Of a stretch of 64,000 bases of DNA, positions 24,101 to 31,922 are shown piece after piece. The stretch is from Sthenelais limicola (lineage: Eukaryota > Annelida > Polychaeta > Phyllodocida > Sigalionidae). Location: positions 138,507,972-138,571,971 of the forward strand of contig OW804096.1 in the NCBI GenBank assembly GCA_942159475.1. The letters run 5' to 3'. Positions within the stretch are counted from its first letter, which is position 1, and each line of letters opens with the position of its first letter. The notes below the pieces were generated by a model. The model ran no database searches. It saw only the letters and a program-made list of their open reading frames with translations, and had not been told where the DNA came from. A program made the position numbers and the translations under genes.

Positions 24101-27100
24101 CACTCAACACTCAACCAGGTTTATTCAATCCCTTTAACCCTAGCTCTAGGTTGGGACATTATAGGTTCAATCAACACCATCCCATGTCTGCTGTAGATAG
24201 ACTGTTCGGAGGAACGTTCTACAGTATATATACTGCTTTCCGTTCGGTTCTTGTGTACATTTATACCGATATATACATTATTGATGAATCAGAAATTCAT
24301 GATTTCTTTCTCATTATGTTTTGTCTTAAATTATGTTATTCTAATGGATTTTAAATCACTTCAAGAATAGAGTTTGTTACCAATGATAGAAATAAGTTAT
24401 GAATAGTTTTGATCTAGGCTCAAAGTTGAGCTGAAGGAAAGCATCTCGCTCCAAAACAAACCGTCAAATGTCTTTATAATCCCATTAGGACAGCAAAATA
24501 CCATTATAATCCCATTAGGATGCCTACTCCCGGGCCAGGGAAGCCATTATAGTGAATAAATATGTGATGTGTTACAGCAAAGTTAGTCACAAGTTGCGAA
24601 ATTGATATTTTCCAAAGTATTTTATTCACAGAATTTCTTCGTAGGAATGTTCTCATCTCTGGTATGTCTAGTGCTTTAATTAGTCGTATAAATACATGCT
24701 CCAAATTTCAAGATAGTGTGTCTAATATCTCCAGTGAATAGATCAGTTCCTATAGTGAACCACATACAGTCAAGTCGACTTGGCTCTGAGTCACTCATTT
24801 TCATCTCAAACGTATGAATATTTGGGTCAAATCTTCAGAAAATGCAGATCAACACTTTTAGTAAATTTGGCTAAATTATACTGAAAAATGGTCAATACTA
24901 GGTGTGTATATATGAGTATATTTGACAATACCTAGATTTAAACAGTGTGTTCGGTTACATAGAACCTTATTTCTGTCTTAAATTTGAGTTATTTAAGTGA
25001 AGGGGAATTGTACATTTTCTGACGGTTTCGCCCATTTGTTGGCAGGTTGCCAGGAGTGTGATAACTGTAGCTCGGCGGGAGACACGCACCTGTGTGAACA
25101 CAACCGACTGGGCACCACTGAGATGGGGCAGGGCATGAAGCCTGGAGGCTTTGCCTCACACGTCCCAGTCATCCACTGCAAGTTTGCAGTCAAGGTAAGG
25201 TCTATACAGTCTAGGCCCAAAGTTGAGAGAGTCCCTTCAAATGAAGAGAAAGCCTGTTGCCTCAAACCGCAAAGTGCCATTATAGTTCTATTAAGACCGC
25301 AAAATGTCATTATATTCCCATTAAAACGCCCAGTCCACGGCTAGAAAACCGATTAGCGAAGTAGGCTGACATACCATTCTTATCTGATCTGAGGATTTGG
25401 ACCTAGAGTGTGTCCAGAAAGTGTGGGTCCGCTAGGGTAGAGGGTCATACATGGGAAGTCTTAACCTATTTACTTATATAGTATGGATTCTTTTTCTCAT
25501 TTAATAACTACCCACCCACCTGCCCTGCTATCGATATGATTCGATATGCATTTGTTTTGGTGACTGCCCTGCCTCCCACACTCTTCTTTTCAGTCTATAG
25601 GCCCAAAGTTGGGAAAGTCCCTTCCAGAGGCCTCTTGCCTCAAACCGCAAAGTGCCATTATAATTCCATTAAGACCGCAAATTGTCATTATATTCCCATT
25701 AAAACGCCCAGTCCAAGGCTAGAAAAACGATTAGCGAAGTAGGCTGACATACCATTCTTAGCTGATCTGAGGTATCAGAGTGTATAGTCTGCACCAAACC
25801 TAGATGATAATAAACTTTACTCCATGATGAAGGGAGGATTAACTGCAGTTTGTATGGGCGGGAGTGTAATCCTACTGTGTAATCATGTGTGTAGGATTAC
25901 ATGCAACCCAGCAGCATGTTTCTGGTTTGCTACCATGCAAACTCCCTCCCTCCTTTTGCTATGCTGTTACATAGCATCTCACTGATACACCGGAGGGAGG
26001 GGGGAGCTTTTAGGAACAGCCATTTAGTTTAGTCTACAATAATTGTAAGTCCCATTGTTCTGTAATGACAATTGTTTACATAGAAAATCGATCAAAAATA
26101 GACCAAAAGTTACATCAGGTCTACCTGTCTGCCCGCCTGTCTCCAAGCTGACTATTAAAGTTAGGACAGTCATATTTCCGATCAGTCAACTGTTGATTTT
26201 CTTTGTCAATAATATATTTTGACATGTTTTCCTTTATCATCATGGAGTAAAAATAGAACCCCAACTCGTAGGTATTATTAGCAATAGGATTGCATGGGTC
26301 CTCATCAAATCTTTTCACATAACAGCACTCGCCCTATCGGGCTCGTGCTGCCATGGAAAACATTTGACTCTGACCCATGCAATCCTATTGCTAATAATAC
26401 CTACTCGTGAGGTTCTATCATAATAATACTCCCTTGTAGAAGAGAGCCTGGAGAGTGTCTTGGGAATTGCAACCTAGTCACCCTGAACAAATCTTTTTTT
26501 AGTGGCCCTCGATATTATTTAATATTATTCATAATAATGCCAACTTAATGCGTTCCCAGGATTGTTTTAGATGAGTTGCCTTCCTTCAATCTTTTAATTA
26601 TTCATAATTATTTAGCCTGGTGTAGTCAATGTGATATGTTACAGAATAAACCAGTCTAGGTCTAAACCCTCAGATCAAATTAGAATGGTATATCAGTCAG
26701 TGATTGGACACCAACTTCGCTAATCGGTTTCCTTACCGAGGACTCTGGCATTCTAATGGGAATATAATGGCATGTTTTGGTCTTAATGGAATTATAATGG
26801 CACTTTGCGGTTTCAGGCTTTCCCTCCGTTTGAAGGGACTCTCAACTTTGGGCCTAGCCTGAAACTAACCTATTGTGTCTGTTTGTAGTCTAGACGCAAT
26901 ATTTGCGCCTACATTTTCTTATACTACTCACAGTTTTATTATTGAATTTTAACCACTGCTTTTAACAGCCTCGGGATTATACACAAGGAGTTTGCCTCGG
27001 GATTATACACAAACAGTGCATCAGCAGCCCCGACATGGAGATCATTAATCCTTTCAATAGTAGTTTGTCTGTAGTTTATTCTCCTCCTCAAGCAAATCAC

Positions 27101-28217
27101 CCAGACCATTAAATTGTTGCATTTGTAAGTATAGGAAACATAAAATGATTGTCAGGACATGTACTAAAATAAAATCGCCTTTTAAAAATTGAACTGGGTG
27201 GTCGTCTAATGGAGGTTCATCCTCTATTCTAACGATTATTAGGAAACATGAACATTGTTTTTCCCCCTGAATCGTTAAATTCTTGTACAAACATAAAACA
27301 AAACACCGCAGAATATTAATAAAATTGGTCCTACAATTTGGTAAGATTATTTGGTCGTAATACCTGAGAATGCAGCTTTAAGCTTCTTTTTTTTAAAAAA
27401 AAAAACAACTTAAATTCATATGACATTTTGTCATGACACAGGTAGGTGGATTAGAGGGAGAGGTACCGTAGTTTGAATTGAGTTGAAATTGTGAAAGATA
27501 AATACATTGATTTATCCCCTCTGAATATGCTATTTTGACTTGACACAGGTGCCCGACAACATCAGTATGGACATTGCATGCATGCTGCCTTGCTCGGCCG
27601 TCACTGCCCTTAACGCCCTCAACAAAACCAAGCCCTACATCCAGAGGGCACTCACAGCCCGCCAATCAGCGCGACTCCTGGTGTCCGGAGCCGGAGGTGT
27701 AGGTCTGTGGGCAGTCCAGATCGCCAAGGCCATGTACGCTGACCAGAAAGTGACCATCATGGCAGCCGATATAGGAACTGACCGCCTAGAGATAGCCACC
27801 GAGTTTGGAGCCATGCAGACAGTGCTGTGGGACCCGAAAAAAGCAGGTAGTGAGAATATAGCAGTGACCACTAACAGCGGTCAAGACAACCTGGACGCTG
27901 TAGTGGACTTTGTTAACAACCCCATGACAATGGAAATATTACTGGGGAGCTTACACAATGGGGGCACTTTGGTGTCGTGTGGGTTCTTTGGGGGCGAACA
28001 TAAGCTGTCCCTGCCAATGATAGTGGCTAAAACCCTGAGTATCCAAGGGTCTAGGGTAGCCCCGCTGTCTCTGCTTCACGAGTTGGTCGAATTGGCCGGC
28101 AAAGGGCAGTTTAGTTATCCCTCCCTGGAGTATTATTCCCTCGATGAGATTAACACAGCTGTAGAGAAGATGAAAGCTAGGCAGATCAAAGGTCGAGCTC
28201 TCTTCAAATTTGAATGA
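20966..28217 (+). CDS. zinc-dependent alcohol dehydrogenase (MDR family), 4 exons
   Basis: Medium-chain zinc dehydrogenase that would oxidise an alcohol, or reduce an aldehyde, with a nicotinamide cofactor; substrate unknown. Coding exons are 20966-21140, 23269-23397, 25046-25194 and 27549-28217. They join in frame through GT-AG introns to give 373 aa, normal for the family. Catalytic zinc ligands are seen: Cys38 (GLCHTD), His69-Glu70 (PGHETSG) and Cys166. Four cysteines at 103, 106, 109 and 118 form the structural-zinc lobe; the last spacing is one residue longer than the usual C-x7-C. The Rossmann motif GAGGVG is at 198-203. No signal peptide, so cytosolic. The ATG at 20966 follows AG at 20923-20924, so a noncoding first exon probably lies upstream. 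Confidence 0.92.
21422..22409 (+). mobile_element. 5'-truncated LINE, C-terminal part plus poly(A), in intron 1
   Basis: An open frame (about 206 codons, 21422-22039) carries CSYCDERDSIDHFFFAC, a C-x2-C-x7-H-x4-C zinc knuckle like the one after the reverse transcriptase of CR1/Jockey-type LINEs. A 3' region follows with AATAAA (22378-22383) and an A-run (22392-22409). Same strand as the host gene. The reverse transcriptase core is missing. I see no clear target duplication. Confidence 0.7.
22410..23268 (+). other. rest of dehydrogenase intron 1
   Basis: No repeat or gene recognised. It ends at the acceptor TTTCAG before exon 2. Confidence 0.55.
23269..23397 (+). CDS. dehydrogenase exon 2
   Basis: 129 nt, acceptor TTTCAG and donor GTAAGT. 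It encodes residues 59 to about 102, including the His-Glu pair of PGHETSG and the GDRVCVYPW strand leading to the structural-zinc lobe. Confidence 0.92.
23398..24412 (+). other. dehydrogenase intron 2, first part
   Basis: No gene or repeat recognised. Short ORFs on both strands look random. Confidence 0.5.
24413..24551 (+). mobile_element. RepE fragment, diverged
   Basis: Starts GATCTAGGCTCAAAGTTGA, and the phrase ATTATAATCCCATTAGGA occurs twice. The right end is lost against the next RepC. Confidence 0.6.
24561..24725 (+). mobile_element. RepC, left half
   Basis: TATGTGATGTGTTACAGCAA and the ATTCACAGAATTTCTTCGTA block; no right half. Confidence 0.65.
24822..25034 (+). mobile_element. RepB MITE ending at the exon 3 acceptor
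   Basis: Starts TTGGGTCAAATCTTCAGAAA and ends TTGTACATTTTCTGACGGTT TCGCCC; the last base is 12 bp before exon 3. The U-rich stretch serving the acceptor is therefore the end of the MITE. Confidence 0.8.
25046..25194 (+). CDS. dehydrogenase exon 3
   Basis: 149 nt between acceptor GGCAG and donor GTAAGG. It encodes the structural-zinc lobe (Cys103, 106, 109, 118) and GMKPGGFASHV. A RepB ends 12 bp upstream and a RepE starts 13 bp downstream. Confidence 0.93.
25207..25410 (+). mobile_element. RepE MITE
   Basis: CAGTCTAGGCCCAAAGTTGA to GGATTTGGACCTAGAGTG. It begins 13 bp after exon 3. Confidence 0.8.
25591..25773 (+). mobile_element. RepE MITE, right end lost
   Basis: CAGTCTATAGGCCCAAAGTT, then the family interior to GCTGATCTGAGG. 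It is closely related to the copy 180 bp upstream (shared GATTAGCGAAGTAGGCTGAC). Confidence 0.75.
25774..26267 (+). other. intron 3, unassigned
   Basis: Contains a short inverted repeat, GTGTAATCCTAC / GTAGGATTACAT, at 25866-25903. Nothing else recognised. Confidence 0.5.
26268..26404. repeat. perfect 33-bp inverted repeat with an inner hairpin
   Basis: GTAGGTATTATTAGCAATAG... (26268-26300) is exactly complementary to 26372-26404. The 71-bp spacer holds a second near-perfect hairpin, CAGCACTCGCCCTA / TCGGGCTCGTGCTG (26323-26350). It looks like a recent foldback insertion or a structured RNA. Confidence 0.9.
26652..26861 (-). mobile_element. RepE MITE, inverted
   Basis: CAGTCTAGGTCTAAACCCTC to CAACTTTGGGCCTAGCCTG, the reverse orientation of the other copies in this gene. 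Confidence 0.8.
26862..27548 (+). other. end of dehydrogenase intron 3
   Basis: Contains a repeated phrase CCTCGGGATTATACACAA (26971 and 26996) and one stray unit of the 53-bp minisatellite (27441-27466, GTAGGTGGATTAGAGGGAGA). It ends in acceptor TTGACACAG. Confidence 0.6.
27549..28217 (+). CDS. dehydrogenase exon 4 (terminal)
   Basis: 669 nt including the TGA. It encodes Cys166, the whole Rossmann cofactor domain with GAGGVG, the following acidic ADIGTDR segment and the C-terminal strand ending IKGRALFKFE, which fits the family's usual end. Confidence 0.93.
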   Translation: MPDNISMDIACMLPCSAVTALNALNKTKPYIQRALTARQSARLLVSGAGGVGLWAVQIAKAMYADQKVTIMAADIGTDRLEIATEFGAMQTVLWDPKKAGSENIAVTTNSGQDNLDAVVDFVNNPMTMEILLGSLHNGGTLVSCGFFGGEHKLSLPMIVAKTLSIQGSRVAPLSLLHELVELAGKGQFSYPSLEYYSLDEINTAVEKMKARQIKGRALFKFE

Positions 28218-28334
28218 AAATATTTAAATCTGTGCTAGGTTGCGATAGCAGGATATATCTATAGGCGAATGGTTTGGATGGGTGATGCAACCATTTGAAT
28301 ATGGTATTTGTATTAGTTTACTAGATGTAATACA

Positions 28335-28548
28335 CAGTCTAGGCCCAAAGATGAGAGAGTCCCTTCAAATGGAGGGAAGGCCTCTCGCCTCAAACCTCAA
28401 AGTGTAATTATAATTCCATTAAGACCGCAACATGTCATTATAATCCCATTAGAACGCCTAGTCCTAGGCCAGGAAACCGATTAGCGAAGTATGTGTCCAA
28501 TCACTGACATACCATTTTTATCTGATCTGAGGGTTTGGACCTAGACTG
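28335..28548 (+). mobile_element. RepE MITE in the dehydrogenase 3' UTR
   Basis: Best RepE copy: CAGTCTAGGCCCAAA and TTTGGACCTAGACTG are inverted with one mismatch, 214 bp. It lies between the stop codon and the first AATAAA. Confidence 0.85.
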
Positions 28549-28761
28549 AATACGAATACGTACAAAACATTAGAGTAAATGTAAAAGAGAATATGGTGTT
28601 GAATTGTGTAGAAATACAAAATAGTCAAAATAATAAGCAATCTACAAGTACAGGTAACAAAATGAGTCACTTTTCTTTTCACAATACAACGGCACATTAT
28701 TGAATCGTCTTTTCTATTTTTCCTCGATCTGATACCATTGAGAAACTTGACGTAAATGTGA

Positions 28762-28781
28762 AATAAAATCATGAAAATAAA
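28762..28781 (+). promoter_or_regulatory. probable poly(A) signals of the dehydrogenase
   Basis: AATAAA at 28762-28767 and again at 28776-28781, followed by a GT-rich stretch (GTTGTTCCTGTTT). They are the first canonical signals I see after the stop and imply a 3' UTR of about 570 nt. Confidence 0.6.
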
Positions 28782-29081
28782 AAGTCAGTGCTCAAAAAGA
28801 GATTTCTAGTTGTTCCTGTTTATTACTTCAGTCCAATGGAAAGAACAATAACATTTGAAATAATTGAGATCCATATACTATAATAACATCAGAATAGTTT
28901 GCATGCATATGATGATATGATTAAATATTGAACTTACAAACTATTGTGTTCAATTTCTTGGATGAACTTGGACTTCTACGAATCAAACTGAAAAGGACCA
29001 TTCTTGTTTTACTACTCTACATAAAGGCTAAACTAGGGTTTGGCACATTATACACCTGCAGCAGAAAGTTGGCTTTCGTTA

Positions 29082-29275
29082 TTAGGCAAAATAAGGTGTT
29101 TCCGACACTCCCCACCCACTTACCTAGAAAAATCTCGCATCATCTAAAGAACATGTTGACCTTAACTGTTCTTTTTTATGATACTTGTTTAAAAGAACTA
29201 TTGTTAAAAGAACTATTGTTACGAAAAGGCCATTTTTCGTTTCCATCCCCACTACATGTCTCCCCCTAAAACACC
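29082..29275 (+). mobile_element. RepF fragment
   Basis: TTAGGCAAAATAAGGTGTTT followed by CACTTACCTAGAAAAATCT; the right end is missing. Confidence 0.55.
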
Positions 29276-29306
29276 ACCATTAAGTGGACTGTATTACCCA
29301 ATATGT

Positions 29307-29556
29307 ATATGGGTCAGGTCGTCAGAAAATGTACAATTCTTTTACACCAATCCACACACATAGCCCCAGGTTAAGACAAAAATGGGTTCCAAATACAGTT
29401 TAACATAACCAAATAGATAGTTTAATCGACGCCATACCAAATTGTATACTGAAAAATATCCTGTATTTTTTACTTTTCAGCTTAATTTAGCAGAATTCTT
29501 TACAATGTGAATGTAGAGCTGCCGATTGTACATTTTCTGACCACCTGACCCATACA
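29307..29556 (-). mobile_element. RepB MITE
   Basis: TATGGGTCAGGTCGTCAGAA to CTGACCACCTGACCCATAC, full length. Confidence 0.85.
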
Positions 29557-30644
29557 AGTAGCCTCCGTAGTTTGACTGACAAGAAGTACAAGATTTCAGC
29601 GATTTACAAAGGCCGCTAAAATAACAAAACTAGCTTATTTGTTGGGTTTATATCATGCATTAATTGCTCCATAGACAGAAGCATTAGGGCGATATTGAAT
29701 CTGGAGCATTACAGGATTTAAGTGCTTCCAATCATTTAAGGCAGGGCAATAGAAGCTCTGCTACTCTTCATGAATCTACCAATCTGACCATATTCAAGGC
29801 TATTCCAGGCCTTAAATATATTCAGGCCTTAAATATATTCGTCCAAATGCCAGGCATTTCAATGCTTTCTAGGCTCCGCGGGCCTAAATATTTTGAAAAT
29901 AGGGAGGAGTGGATTTCCAGCATATAAGAGGACAGCACCATAACAAGTAAGAACCTTGTATTACATTAAGTTTGTGTATTTTATTGTTATGTGGCACCAT
30001 TATCTTCCGTTGTCCCAAAGCGACTCAATTTCTCCAGAGTTCCCAACCAAATCTTAATAAATGAAATAAATTAAGCTGTTTAACTTTGTCCATTTTAAAT
30101 GTTAATGAATATGGTACTGCCTATCATAGCAGTGGGACATTGGGTTTCTCTGCAAATATCAGCAACTTGAAACTTTTTTTTTCAAATATTCATTACGATC
30201 AACAAAGGTGACAACTATATGCAAAAGGAACCAAGCGAAACAGGATTTACACACACATATAATGATATAATTAAATGTTTAAATCAGCCTATAAGGTCAG
30301 GACAGTTCTAGAAGAATTGAAATACGGAAAACCATCTGCCAGGTTAACTAACTTGATTTTTGGAAGAATGTCTGCTTTAGTACAAACAAGAAAATTCCTA
30401 ACTCCATGAAAACCTTCACGAAAACGCAATACCCGCCGGCAAAACACAATCCCACCTAGAGTTATGTTCAATATCTTTTGAAAAGACAGTCCCATCTGCC
30501 AAAATTGATCTGATTTGAATGATTTACACCTCAATGTTAGAGCTGGTAACGCAAAAATAAGTTGGTAACTTTACAGGAGATGGTTTACAAGGTCGGTAGT
30601 TTTTCGGGTGGTAGTTTTCCAAGAGGTAGTTTTTCTCGTTACTA
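29557..30644. other. unassigned intergenic sequence between the two genes
   Basis: A duplicated 18-bp phrase CAGGCCTTAAATATATTC (29806-29840) and an 81-codon minus-strand ORF (30289-30534) of unknown nature. No gene recognised. Confidence 0.45.
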
Positions 30645-30886
30645 TATGGGTGAAATCGCCAGAAAATGTACAATTCGCCTTCACCAATCTTCTCATAACT
30701 CAGATTTAAGACAAATATGAGGTTCAAAATACAGTTCAGAATAACCCAAAGGATTGTTTAAATCAACTTTATGCTAAATATACACAGAAATACCTAGTAT
30801 TGACCATTTTTCAGCATAATTTAGCATAATTTAATAAATATGTAGAGCTGGCGATTGTACATTCTCTGGCGATCTGACCCATATAT
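30645..30886 (-). mobile_element. RepB MITE
   Basis: TATATGGGTGAAATCGCCAG to CTGGCGATCTGACCCATATA. Confidence 0.85.
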
Positions 30887-31028
30887 AGTAGGTGGGTGGC
30901 AGGTGGTTCCAGTACCAGGTCAGAGCAGACCAGTCCAACACTTTAAGAGATGAACAGACATACCATCGACAGAACATCTTCTACAATCACCTTAATCGTT
31001 AAATAAATCACAATTAATCCCAAGAACT

Positions 31029-31233
31029 TAAAGGGGGTCTCCACTGGCTGCGGTAAACTCTGTGGTAAGCTCTGCGGTAAGCCTTGTGATGGTGCTGTGA
31101 TGGTGAGAAGTGGCGAGGTCCTGCCTATATGGCCAGTGAACCATATAGGCAGGATCTCATCATTCTTCTCCACCTACAGAGCCAGCACAAACCATCGCAA
31201 GGCTTACCGCAGCCAGTGGAGACGACCCTTTAA
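31029..31233. mobile_element. 205-bp foldback MITE next to the C3orf38-like stop codon
   Basis: TTAAAGGGGGTCTCCACTGG CTGCGGTAA at the left is inverted at the right as TTACCGCAGCCAGTGGAGAC... A second inner palindrome GCCTATATGG / CCATATAGGC (about 31123-31150) gives a two-tier hairpin. It ends 32 bp from the C3orf38-like stop codon, so it would lie in that transcript's 3' UTR. Confidence 0.8.
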
Positions 31234-31264
31234 CAAACACATCCAGAAAATCACATCATCGTCA

Positions 31265-31922
31265 TCATCTAGATTCAATCGCTAATCTGTCACGAGTATC
31301 CTTCAGTGTAGGAACTTGACTGAATCCTCCGGCTCCTAGTTTAAGATTGATAAATTTGATTTTCCAGCTGGCTGTTCCCGGCTCTGAGACCAATCCAAAC
31401 TGTTGTTCAAATATACCCACGGGGCTGGCGTTCTGATGGACAACTCCACACACCACGATAACAACCAGTCCATGGGGCTCTGACATACCCTTCACTCCCT
31501 CCTCCGTTAGATTAGGGTTGAACAAAAGTCGTTCTTCTGTCATAAAAGCCAAGAGTCGTTTGACAGTAAGTTCATCACCAAGAAATTCTTCTTTTGTGAT
31601 TTGGTGAGTGGAACTAATGAGTTGGAATTTACAGTCTGGGTAGAAGTGGTGAGTGCCGAAAGCCTCGGTAGATTCTATGTTGGATGTAGGGTTTTGAGCG
31701 TTTAGCAGCTGGAAGAACCACTGTGCGAAGGCAAAAGCCATTGTTTGTTCGCTGGATGCAGAAGGTTTTGTTGCTTGAGCTACAACTTGAGGGGGTGGGA
31801 TGTTTTCAGCTACAACTTGAGGGGGGTGGGATGTTTTCAGCTACAACTTGAGGGGGTGGGATGTTTTCAGCTGCTTCTGCCGCTTGCACCACTCTCTCGT
31901 CATCATTCTGTACAGGCTGCTC
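31265..31922 (-). CDS. C3orf38-like exon 3, with a 1-base frame break
   Basis: Acceptor TTTTCAG precedes 31922. The exon opens with an acidic, Gln/Ala-rich linker and three 30-bp tandem copies of AENIPPPQVV. The conserved C-terminal domain begins at MAFAFAQWFFQLLN (31741). The middle 30-bp copy has six G where the others have five (31821-31826), so frames before and after it disagree by one base. The exon length, 658 nt, is exactly one more than a multiple of three. Either an assembly error in a homopolymer or a null allele. Confidence 0.85.
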
